DNA of 64,000 bases from Gautieria morchelliformis (Eukaryota > Basidiomycota > Agaricomycetes > Gomphales > Gomphaceae). A model generated the notes under the pieces. It made no database searches and was not told the DNA's origin. It saw only the letters and a list, made by a program, of their open reading frames with translations. Below, piece by piece: positions 33,072 through 43,355 of this stretch; the stretch's first letter is position 1; every line of letters begins with the position of its first letter. Where the stretch lies: assembly GCA_015179125.1 (NCBI GenBank), contig WHVA01000258.1, forward strand, positions 1 through 64,000, in the 5' to 3' direction. The translations under genes were made by a program, and so were the position numbers.

Positions 33072-33766
33072 ACCTCTTCGTGCCATGGTACGTTTCAATC
33101 TGACCGCACTCAGGGCATACGCTAAAAATATTTATGTACTACTAGTAGGCTGAGGATAACCCTCGTTGCTGCTATTTTGAAAGCCTGTGACCACCTCCCC
33201 TCCCACCTTCCTTGAATTATACTGTATCTTTCGCAGTCGCTGTTGTCTATTGTTAATACGCGTACCGTATTAGATGATGCATTTGTCGACTAGCCCATGA
33301 AATTCTGTTACTTATACGCTTTCTGTGGGGACTACCGCGTTTTAAACATGATGTTGATGCATTGTTATGACTTCGTCTGAGTGAGTGTTGAGGAAAACTA
33401 GTGTGCCCTGTGTCCGATATAAGTTGCGAGTTATTTGCGATCGTCGACTAGGATGGCATATACGTACTCTCGCGTTGAGCAGTGATGTCAATCGCCCTGG
33501 ATTCAGATCAAGAAGTTGTCGAGAATCTTGTGGAGAAATAATCCGTTGACATAAGTAAGAGAAGCTGTCTGTGGAAATTCGAAGATGATGGTTTGGCGTC
33601 CCTGGTAGGAAGTTGAAGAGCGAACAAGATCACGCTGGCGTATCATCGATCTGGAGTATTCAAAATGTTAAGAACATGCTACATATGATAACTAATTTAT
33701 GAAGGTGCAAGAGGGATGGTGGGTGTCCACAACTGATTATCGTTCGTAACTCCGGGCCCGCTGCTT
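33072..33766. other. Intergenic, no gene recognised
   Basis: About 700 bp of mixed sequence between the peptide gene and the 3' end of the MFS gene. I see no exon or repeat. Confidence 0.45.
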
Positions 33767-35908
33767 TTATGCCTTTTCTTCAGGCGTTGCGGCTTCAGCA
33801 TTAGTATTCGCCTGCGATCGACCCTCGTCCGTCAAACCCCACCGCTCATCCGTCACCGTCTGCATTTCCACCTCTTTCATCAGCAGCGAGCTGAGGAGTC
33901 CTACCACCGATATGCCGAGGAGCACGAACCACAAGATCCTGAGCGAATCGGCGAAGGCTTTCTGCACGACGGGCTTGAGCGTATCCGAGAGAGCTGCGAT
34001 CTGCGGGATGGCGGCATAAGAGAGGTCGATTCCCTGCGGCAGATTGGCGAGGAACTGCTGTGGGAGACGGCGCTTCAGTTGGTTTTGGAGAACGGTCGCG
34101 CCGATCGTGATTCCCCAGGCCTTGACACGGCACCAATGTCAGATGAGGAGTAATCTGCGAACAACATAACATGGCCTACTTGGAAGAAGGAGCGGATAAA
34201 GATAAAGAGCGAAAGTGCCGTGGCGTTGTCGCTAACCGGAAGCGGCGACAGGATAGGGAACGTGGTTGCGGTGAACTGCCACAGTGTCAGCATAATCTGA
34301 CAGGACATGGAGGTGTTGTGTCGCTCACCAAAAGCCCGAGTCCAATACCAGCCAGAATTTCGAAGCCGACCCAGTTCCGTGTAGCACTTGTCACGTGAAG
34401 CGTAGTCTGCAGACCCAAGCCTATCATGATGAAGCACCACGCCGCGACGTTTTGAATGCGGTATTTCTTGGTGGCGGAGGCGGTAGCCCCAGCGACGATC
34501 GCAAAGGGGGCTATGGAGAAACTGTAGGGAAGAAGGTCTACACCACTGCGAACAGGCGAAGCGCCTTTGCATGCCTGGAAATAGACGGGCAGATAGACTA
34601 ATTATGTAAAAGGTTATTAGGCAGCAATGAGAAAGCCCGACGGTATAACACTCACACAAGGCCGCCGAAACAACAAGGCCGTGGATTGCCGTCCCTACGT
34701 AACTGGAATTCGACGTCAGTATGATATACCAGGCCGTTAGCTTGAGAAACATCACCCACCCACTGATGGTAGTGCGGTTGTTGAACAGTCTCAGAGGCAG
34801 GATGGGTTCGTTTGGGACCAAGGCCTCGTAAATAATCCAGACGACAATTCCGAACAATCCCACAATAAGTGGTACCAGAACTTGTGCCGTGGCCCATCCG
34901 AACTGGATGCCTCCCCACGTGAGACCCAGCAACGTGGACACACTGGCTGCAATGATAATAAAGTTGCCGCTGTCATGCACGTTGAGTGAAGGTCTCAGGA
35001 ATTAAAAAAAGACTACACTGACATCCAATCGATCCGTTGAAGTTTCTCGACAAGACTGCTGCGCGGCGCTTTCAAGTTGAGGCAGAAGATGCAGGCGACG
35101 ATGGCAATGCCGGTCAAGGGCAGGTTCAAGTCTGAATTGTTCCGGTGAGCCCTGGGCCACAGCATACAAGAGGACCGCTTACAGAACAAGCCACGCCATG
35201 TCCAGTCTTTTCTCGAGGCAAACGCACCGCCCTGACAAGAGGATAGGTGAGAATCGAATGCACATGCGACGGACGGGTATTAAATACTCACCACTGGAGG
35301 CCCAAGGCACCCCGCGATTGACCAAACGAGGCCAATCATACCCTGGTAGGCACCTCGCTCATGCAGCGGGACTAAATCGGATAGGATGATCTCTGTTAAT
35401 GAAAGAATTCCGCCTGCGCCGGCACCCTGGACAGCTGCATACAGGTTACTTCTTGCCCGAGACGGCAATGTGTGTCACAACTCACTGCGTCCCCCTATGA
35501 GCATCGCCATGGACTGGGCAGCGCCACAGAGGGCACTGCCCAGCGCGAAGACGAGGAGATAGACGAGCAGCACTGAGCGGCGGCCGAAGAGGTTTGCGAG
35601 GTTGCCGGAACTGGGGATGGTGGCGACGGCGGCGAGCGTGTACGCAGAGCCGATCCACGCGAATTGGGACCCCTGCAAGGAGTCGATGATAGTAGGCAAG
35701 GCTGTCGCGACAGATGTCTGGTGTGGCTGATATGAGGCTGCACGGAAGAGACGATGGACGTGGCTGGACTAACCGTATCGAGCGCAGCCAGGAACGTGCT
35801 GAGCATGAGGCACACAATGGCCATCCAAAAGCGTATGCCACGCTCTGGAGCGGCAGCACTCGTCTCCTTGCCCGACGGATTCTCGACAACGGGCTCTGGC
35901 TCTGGCAT
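33767..35908 (-). CDS. MFS exporter, DHA2-like (14-TM type)
   Basis: Plasma-membrane drug/metabolite:proton antiporter. Ten exons: 35908-35774, 35717-35486, 35434-35292, 35231-35183, 35131-35023, 34969-34760, 34702-34656, 34597-34329, 34275-34180, 34120-33767. They sum to 1644 bp, 547 residues, with 51-60 bp introns. Features: a TM1 region ending STFLAALDTTSVATALPTI, the loop motif GNLANLFGRRSVLL, AVQGAGAGGILSLTE-like (TVQGAGAGG), DWIGNFIIIAASVSTLLGL, VYLPVYFQACKG, APLPVSDNA-like SPLPVSDNATAL and TWGITIGATVL-like AWGITIGATVLQNQ. The start at 35908 is preceded by an in-frame ATG at 35950. Next to the P450 and UstYa-like genes it would suit export of a cluster product. Confidence 0.9.
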
Positions 35909-36265
35909 GGTGGCTGCGGGGAGTGTGTGGGAGACAGACGGTGGCCGCACGTCTGGCCTTTGTAAACCCCATCAAGGCGGGCGCAGTCTTGATCGGGGAC
36001 GGGCACAGGTGTGGATTCAATGGATGGCACGCTTCGATCATCGAGAACACAATAGTCGATTACGTTTAATAATATTGCCGGCGATTTCGGCGCCCAGGAG
36101 GCGTTTGATCCCGATCTCGACCCTGCAACGGCGAACTCCGAGCCATGCGGAGGTCTCTCAGCTTCTCTATTCTGCCAGCTCTGAACGATGGTGCCTGCTC
36201 AGCGATGTACCTTATATATTCTCAACCGCGAGCCCGGCTAGCTTCCAGCCCCACCTCTGTTCCCA
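35909..36265. promoter_or_regulatory. Shared promoter region of MFS and 7TM paralogue B
   Basis: The MFS start (35908, minus) and the 7TM B start (36266, plus) diverge across about 357 bp, so both promoters lie here. No unambiguous element is visible. Confidence 0.45.
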
Positions 36266-37505
36266 ATGTCGGTATCCCCAGCCTATGCACCGCAGGAGCC
36301 TCCAGCGCTCATCCGCATCGAGCGCGCCTTCTTCGTGGAGATGTCCTTTGAGGCGGTTCTCTACGGTGAGCTCACGCCTTAGCTCGCTCCTATTTTTGGC
36401 ACTCACCATCGACACCAGGGTTTACATTATGTCTGTACATTATGACCGTCAACAATCTCGTCAAGAAAGAGAACCTCCGATCATCCTGGAAGCTCGTTAC
36501 CTTCTTGTCGGTCCAGCAGATTGCTGTCTTGCTGGGCGTCGCGGGAAATATAAATCTGGCGATGCTGGCTTTTATCGACAACCGAAACATACCGGGAGGG
36601 CCCGCCGTATATCAGCAAGAGTTCAGCAATCGTCCATTCGCTTTCGCTGCTTTGGCCGGGTACACCATCTCAACCTGGATGCAGGACGTTTTGCTGGTAT
36701 GCTCCTTGATCTCATCCATGTTCTATTCTGAACTGCGCCCACAGCTTTATCGATTCCTCGTCATATGGCATGGCTACTACCTACTCTTTGTCTTTCCTTT
36801 CATGATTTTTTTGACCTCCATAGGTAAGTGCCATCTTCTGATCATCTTGCGAACGATACTCACTGATCCCCCACAGCGTTTTCGTTGCTCTTGCTGATAC
36901 AAACCGGGCAGCGTGCAGGCTTGATATCTAACCTCAACAAAATCCCTGTTCCCATCATCTTCTTCTCCCTATCTGTCGGGCTCAACGTCGTGCTCACCAC
37001 ACTCATTGTCGGGCGCTTGCTTGCCTACCGCCGGAGACTCGACCGCTCCCTCGGATACCAGCACACCCGGCCCTACGTCACTATCATGGCCATCGTCATC
37101 GAGTCTGCAGCCTTGTACACCTGCGTAGGCATCGCCCAGGTCGTTTCGCTGCGTCTGGATCCCGCCATTGCCACGGGCATTCAGGGCATGTACGGCATGA
37201 TGACGGTAATGAAGCATAATGGCTCACCGTGTCATTGGATCATTGATTCTTATACCCAACAGGCATTGGCTCCCCACCTCATTGCGTTCCGCGTGTCTCA
37301 GGGCCGAGCCTGGACACGCAACATGTCGGACAAGACCTCTGTTGACTTCGGATTTGCCAAACCATCAGCCAACAGTCGAAACACGGAGACTACAGCGTTC
37401 GGCAGTCAAAACGATATTGTGCTCTCTTCCCGCGGTGGCGGATCCACGACCAAGCTTGGTCAAACACCGTCGTCGCACAAAGAGTCCATTGGAGAGTTCG
37501 CGTGA
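36266..37505 (+). CDS. Seven-transmembrane protein, paralogue B
   Basis: Five exons: 36266-36365, 36419-36696, 36745-36823, 36877-37205, 37263-37505. They sum to 1029 bp, 342 residues, all introns GT-AG and 48-57 bp. Same family as paralogue A: head MSVSPAYAPQEPPALIRIER, helices WKLVTFLSVQQIAVLLGVAG, YYLLFVFPFMIFLTSIAFSL, IPVPIIFFSLSVGLNVVLTT and MAIVIESAALYTCVGIAQVV, loop ALAPHLIAFRVSQGRAWTRN, and a Ser/Thr-rich tail. Topology suggests a receptor or sensor, but no function is known. It lies in opposite orientation to A with the peptide and MFS genes between them, consistent with an inverted duplication within the cluster. Confidence 0.88.
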
Positions 37506-37876
37506 TAAGTAGGGCTGGGATTTCAGTTTGGGATTTGCTTTATTAGGATAAATACTATGTACAAAACACACCATCAGATGGCATCAATGAGCGCTATTAC
37601 AGTTACCTTTCCAATCCATACCTCTACCGCCAGGTTAGGGTCACCATCGACCCTGTAAATGTGTGGTCAGCATGACTATGCACATGCACGTACGTACGTC
37701 TTGGGATGTTCCCGGCACGCTGCTGCCGTGCCGCGTAGTCCTTCTCAGCCAGGATCATGCGGCCTACATCCTCAGCTGCAGTTATGTTATTCGGAAAAGT
37801 ACAGTACATACAGAACGATCAAAGGCGTTGGACACAATGCGCAGTACTTGGTATGCTTTGGGGAAATATCAGTACC

Positions 37877-39953
37877 TCAGGCTGTAGGTAAAACCTCCCT
37901 TTCCACAATGTCTCTCCATTTGGGGGACCGAGGCGTCATGTTGACCGGGAACAAGATCGGCCTCCTGTGCAACAATCGAGCATCAAAAAGAGTGACCGTT
38001 GGATGTAACTCGTACCTGATAAACCCGGAGGAGAAAGTAAGCTCGGGCTGTTTGGCACTCGGCTTCGGGGAGATGTTGAAGCACGCGACGACCGACGCCA
38101 TGGCTATGAAGAGCGAGGACTCGGCAAGCTGACGACCAGGGCAAGCTCTGGAACGGAAGGTGAGTGAAGGTGAGATAAAAGAGTTAAACACCAACTCGCC
38201 TGCGGCCCATTCCCCAAACCAGGGTGAGAATATCGCGACATTGCTTCCCCTTGTCGCCCAAGAAACGCTCTGGCTTGAATTGGTCCGGTTCAACGAACAC
38301 TTCTGGGTCGCGGAAGATGCACCTTCAGAAAATTTTAGCGTTTACCATGAAACACGAAACACGTCCAGGAAGGCTCATACCACATGTTTCCAACAATGGT
38401 CGCACCGCCGGGGATAAACTTGCCGTCGTAGAAATCGTCGCTGACGACTCTGTGCGGCAAACCTGGTGGCTGTCCATGAGAACGGGGTAAGCAAAGGTAG
38501 AGAGGCCACGTACCTAGTGGCGTGACGGTATTGTATCGCAGTGTTTCCCAGAATAGCGCATCGATATACGGTAAGCTATCCTGGTCGTCGAAGGTAGGGA
38601 GACGTTCGCCGCCGGTCGCACTGTCCACCTCCGCTTGTGCACGCTTCATGACGTCGGGGTAAAGCGCGAGAAGCATGCAGAAAGTTCCCATCGTAGCCAT
38701 GGACTGTGCGATTGAAGGTGTCAAGAACATCCTTTACACGGTGTGGAAAAGAGAAATATACCGAATCCGTCCCTGCACCATACATGACTGAAGCGCAATC
38801 CTTGATCATCTCCACCCTCTCCGATTGTTCCGCGGCCGACAGAGAGGTCTCTCCAGCGAGATCATCCAAGGACGTCGAGACAAAAGAGGGCGCTGCCGTC
38901 CCGCTCTCCTATACCCCGTCTTCAGATGTCATACTAAAGCGCCGAAAGTCGCCACGTACGATCTTTTTCATGGCTCGATTATAAGGATCCGCGCGAATGG
39001 CCGCGAAAACGCGCGTGACCAGATCACCATACGCTCGGAAAGAAGAGAAGGGCATCCATCTGGGGTACTGGCGCACTGTGTGGCTTCAGTTACCGTTTTC
39101 AAACGAGCTGAAATGGAGACTTACAGGCAGGGAATTTTTCAATCAGGAAGGACGCCAATCCCGGGAACTTATTTCCGTACTCGAATGTCTCGTCCATCTG
39201 CTGGACCAGTCCGTCCGTCGCACCATCGACGCGGAAGCCATAAGCGCCTAACAGGATGGAGCTTGCTGCATGCCTGCGCTCGGGTCAGCGTACGCATCAT
39301 GGCTGAGGAGAATTAATGGCTTTTACCCTTTCAGATGCAGCTCCAACAGATCCGGGGTCGTCAGAAGGTTGGACAGCAGGATGCGCGCCTCGTCTTGTTG
39401 GTGCGAACGATGCTTCACTGCTGCCGGGCCCGAGAAGTATCGCTGGACTATGGAGCGGCGCACGCGGTGGAGTTCGCCATCCGAGTATGTCAGAATCCAA
39501 TCGAGACCGCATCTGGAAACGTCAGTAACTAGAACGGCAGAGAAAGCGTGCATCCAGCTCACAGTTCGTTCATGGCCGAGTACGGTCGATTCGAGTAGTT
39601 GGCGGACCGCTCGTTCATCAGGTCCCTCGTGGCCTTCAGCGAGTTGAGTATAATCATGGGGTTCCCCAGCAGCGTGAGATACGTGATATCGCCTATCACG
39701 ATGAGTACAATGGCGCTGTGAAGAATAATTAGGAATACCGACCGTATTTCTTTGCCCACGCCTCGTAGGTGTGCCATTCCTCCGACCGAGGCATCTGGAA
39801 GATGTTGCCAACGACTGGCAATGGGCGCGGACCGGGTGGCAAAGGTCCTTTAGAGCGGCTCCATTGCACTATAACGGCACCGCTAAGCCCGACCGTAAGA
39901 AGAGCTAGGTAGCCCGTAGACGACAGAGAAGTAAGCAGCTCGTTCATGCTCAT
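37877..39953 (-). CDS. Cytochrome P450 monooxygenase
   Basis: Microsomal haem-thiolate monooxygenase. Eleven exons: 39953-39743, 39692-39563, 39512-39327, 39273-39125, 39075-38935, 38892-38762, 38703-38514, 38462-38381, 38322-38200, 38147-38016, 37964-37877. Total 1563 bp, 520 residues. It has an N-terminal membrane anchor (LALLTVGLSGAVIVQW), proline hinge PPGPRPLPVVGN, C-helix HRVRR, and an I-helix GAGTDSS (usual AGxDT; Thr replaced by Ser). The K-helix is ETLR, followed by DPEVFVEPDQFKPERF and the haem loop VWGMGRRACPGRQLA, where Trp replaces the usual first Phe. Intron 9 (38199-38148) starts GC rather than GT and is needed to complete the haem loop. The subfamily is not assignable by eye. 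Confidence 0.92.
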
Positions 39954-41366
39954 GCTTGGGTGCACTAACACAGCCTACTATTTAAACTCCGCACGGAGTT
40001 GCGGTAAAGTCCAAGTCGCCTATAGTGGTAGCGTTTCGAAAGGCAGGCTGGCGTGCGTCATGCCATGCCGGTACTGTGCCCCACGCGACGTACTGTCCCT
40101 TCCGCACTGCATGTCACGCATGCTAAGTCTGCCAGGGTGGGCAAATATAGACAATGGGATAGCGGTACAGGTTCGGACCTCGAATGGACTGGAGGTGAGG
40201 AACTTGTCAGAACCTCCAGGAGTGCGCTCGGGTGTTAGGTCGAACCAGGTATTTACGATTAACTACTGTTGCTTATATACAATGACACGGGCTAAGGTGC
40301 CCGTGCTTGCGTGCTCAGGCGGAGAGGAGTTTGAAATTACCCTTGCAGCCCCCACCCGCCGGATATATAAAAATAACCTAGAGATGTGTATAGGTGATGC
40401 AGTCACCCACAAAAAAATAAAATCAAAGGCACATACCGGGGACGAAAAGCCCGTCTACAAGCCGCACGCCGCACATCACGCAACGCCATCCTGCCACCCC
40501 ACAAAAAACATGCACGCCACCAAGCCACCAAAAAAAACACTCACAACCACCCAACCCACCTATAATGCTGCGCACTTAAGAGCGGATCATAAGCGCACGG
40601 CGCGACCGCGGACTCATACGCATGCCCGAGCTTGGACTGCGCGGGCGCGAAGCCGAGGTACGCCGCGCGCTCGATGTGGGCGGTGCTAGGGTCCGGAGCG
40701 GGGTGTTAGTAAGAGTTGATGGGAAGGGTGAAGACAGTTTGAGGGTTGGGGGGGGGGGGAGGGGTGCGCACGCGCCCCCCACAAAAATACAACCGTGGTG
40801 AATAAGTGGACGCTGTTGCAGCCATGCATTTCTTATTAGATGTTGGGCCAGGAGCAACCTACGAGTATTACGACACTGTGCTGTGCACCCACAAGACGAG
40901 TGAGAGGGGGATTAGGGAGAAGGAGACCAGAGAGAGAGAGGTGCAAGGGAGAGAACAAGGGTGAGTACATAGTGGATCACCATATATCAGCTCACCTTTT
41001 CATCACTTTCCTCCACACTACTGCTCTTATCAATACCTTCCCTATCCTGTCCAGAGTCTTCATGCTCCTGCTTGCAATCATCAATGGTTTTGGGGCTTGA
41101 ACCATTGCCTCTGAAAATGCCGGCACCCATGGCAATTATCCCATCCACCAGTTCAGCCATAGTATCATAGAGTGCAAAGGGCTTTTGTTTAAATGGCTTG
41201 GCCTTGGGATGACCCTTTGTATTGATGTTAGCACAGTAGAGATTGAGGATAAACTACATACCTTCAAATAGACATCCCATACCTCCATTGGTGCTGTGAC
41301 AAGCTTTTTGCCTTTGTTCCAGCCAAATCCAGACTGTGAATGAAGCTTCTAGACAAATTTGTATTC
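39954..41366. other. No gene recognised; right edge of the gene island
   Basis: About 1.4 kb without a supported gene. Around 40400-40560 A-runs alternate with ACC/CACC words. A G-run at about 40748-40757 is followed by a CG/CA-rich stretch. Frames open here have no recognisable domain. Confidence 0.4.
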
Positions 41367-42345
41367 TGTCAGGGGACACCCTGTTTTCCATTTCCAGTTC
41401 CGACACCACACCCAGTTCCGACTCCATTTCTGACTCCGCTTCCGGTTCCGATTCCATCTCCGCCTCCGCTTTCGGAAATGATTCCGCTCCTGGGAGAACT
41501 TCCACCAGTTCTGTTTGCCTTGCCAGTTCCACTCTAATTTCCAACTTCCACTCTCGGAACAGTGTCGGAAATCAAGCGACTCACGTAATGGGTGGCATCA
41601 AGGGTCGATCAAGGGTCAGGGAGGTCAGGGGGATGCAGGGTTGATGGCAGGTGCCAAGTGTTGTCCCTTGCTGTGCAGCGTAGTATAATACGGGCTCGCT
41701 GACATTGGGGGTCCTTAGACTTTTCTCTTTGGATTTCCCCTTGTCAGGTGAGAATCCCCTCTCTTGTATACTCTGTTCATTTATACATACTTTGGATTTC
41801 CCCTTGTCAGTTGTGTGGTAGTGTGATCTGTCAGGGGACACCCTGTTTTCCATTTCCAGTTCCGACACCACACCCAGTTCCGACACCATTTCCGACTCCG
41901 CTTCCGGTTCCGATTCCATCTCCGCCTCCACTTTCGGAAATGATTCCGCTTCTGGGAGAACTTCCACCAGTTCTGTTCGCCTTCCCAGTTCCACTCCAAT
42001 TTCCGAGTTCCACTCTCGGAACAGTGCCGGAAATCAAGCGACTCGTGTAATAGGTGGCATCAAGGGTCGATCAAGGGTCAGGGAGGTGCATGGTTGATGG
42101 CGGGTGCCAAGTGTTGTCCCTGGCTGCGCAGCGTAGTATAAACGGGCTCGCTGACATTGGGGGTCCTTAGACTTTTCTCTTTGGATTTCCCCTTGTCAGG
42201 TGAGAATCCCCTCTCTTGTATACTCTCTTCATTTATACGGACTTTGGATTTCCCCTTGTCAGTTGTGTGGTAGTGTGATCTCCACAACCGGCCAGGGTTG
42301 CCCTTACATGATCTCCACAACTAGCCAGGGTTGCCCTTACATATT
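41367..42345 (-). repeat. Tandem copies of an about 460-bp LTR-like unit
   Basis: A unit starting TGTCAGGGGACACCCTG at about 41367 is repeated in tandem from about 41828, sharing the TTCCGATTCCATCTCCGCC block, GGTCGATCAAGGGTCAGG and CTTTGGATTTCCCCTTGTCA. The second copy ends in a 33-bp tandem pair (GATCTCCACAAC...AGGGTTGCCCTTACA). Read on the minus strand, the right border is a purine tract (AAGGGGGAATA) followed by TGTAAGGGCAACC, the order of polypurine tract and LTR start. I infer a non-autonomous or decayed LTR family with an internally duplicated LTR. Confidence 0.55.
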
Positions 42346-42399
42346 CCCCCTTAAGCTGTGTGGTGTTACTGAGGATCATAAAGAAGAGAAATGGCACTC

Positions 42400-42710
42400 A
42401 CTCCTTGCCAGTGTGTTTTGCAATGCCTAGTGGCCTTCGGTACAACCGGTCTAAACTTGCCTGCTAATCCAAGTACCACTAGAGTCCATGTAGTGGCTTT
42501 CCAGCCAGACTCAGCTTGAACTCCATCCTGTCGTGCCTTGAGGAGAATGTTGACAAGCTCTGCTTCGTCTTGAGCAGTCCACTTGGCAGTTTCCTTTCTC
42601 AGTGGCTTTGCAACTAGAACGTCTGGATCAGGCTCAGCCATTATGCCAGAGACAAAGGCAGTTGTGGGTGTACTGAGGACATCTGAGGGCCTAGGGCAAT
42701 CTGCTTTTTG
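42400..42710 (-). pseudogene. SANT/Myb-like transposon-linked protein, N-terminal fragment
   Basis: A minus-strand frame from an internal ATG (MAEPDPDV) carries KPLRKETAKWTAQDEAELVN, ILLKARQDGVQAESGWKATT and WTLVVLGLAGKF, then leaves the family pattern after CKTHWQ. This start of a Myb/SANT-like DNA-binding domain is widespread in repetitive basidiomycete genes associated with transposons. The rest of the protein is absent. It sits just upstream (minus sense) of the polypurine tract of the LTR-like unit, so it may be internal sequence of that element. Confidence 0.6.
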
Positions 42711-42904
42711 TGATTGCAAGCAGTTGTGGTCTGAGGCAGTATGACAAAAAAAGTGTCAATATTGTGTTTCGAGAGATTGGTTTTCTCCACAATTGTGTCA
42801 GCCAAACATTTACAAGATCTCATGCAACTTGGTAGATTACACAAACTCCATTTTGGCGGTGCAACCTCAGAATATCTCATGCAATGCCACCACTAAACAG
42901 GCTC

Positions 42905-43225
42905 TTAGTATTTCCACATTACATGTTGCTCCAGCTCTTTGTATAAAACCCACTCATGTATACCTTCTATTCTGCAATCAGATAATCAATTTCAATACTT
43001 GACTCCCTTGCATCATCTCCTGTTCTTAGCACAGCAAGTACTTCCAACCTCTGTCTTCTGGCTTCGGCCTTCCAACATTTAACTTCCAACTTGATTTGTG
43101 ACATCCGACTTAGATCAATTTTTGAACCCTTCTGTACCTGAACCTCTTCTGACTTTATAGGTGAAATACTGAGGACGATAGTTCATTAGGGGCACAACAT
43201 TACATTGAAGCTGCTGTCCTTGTAG
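42905..43225 (+). repeat. Gypsy-1-family LTR fragment
   Basis: The 3' half of the LTR family, from the CAGCTCTTTGTATAAAACCC promoter block through TCTGCAATCAGATAATCAA, CTCCTGTTCTTAGCACAG and GGACGATAGTTCATTAGGGG to TTGAAGCTGCTGTCCTTG. It lacks both terminal TGTTACG/CGTAACA ends. It abuts the 3' side of the NLR pseudogene. Confidence 0.8.
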
Positions 43226-43355
43226 ATCTGAACTCCAGGATTCTCGATATGTAACAGAAAGCCCCTTTCAATGCATGTACAATATGCCAGAAGGTAAATT
43301 ACTATGATAGCAGGCAATGGAATGTCTGTGTCAATGAGTATTTGCACTGCAAAAC

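Noticed and set aside
40270..40570. Telomere-like or centromere-like repeat
   Set aside because: CACC/A-run words occur but there is no regular TTAGGG/CCCTAA repeat.
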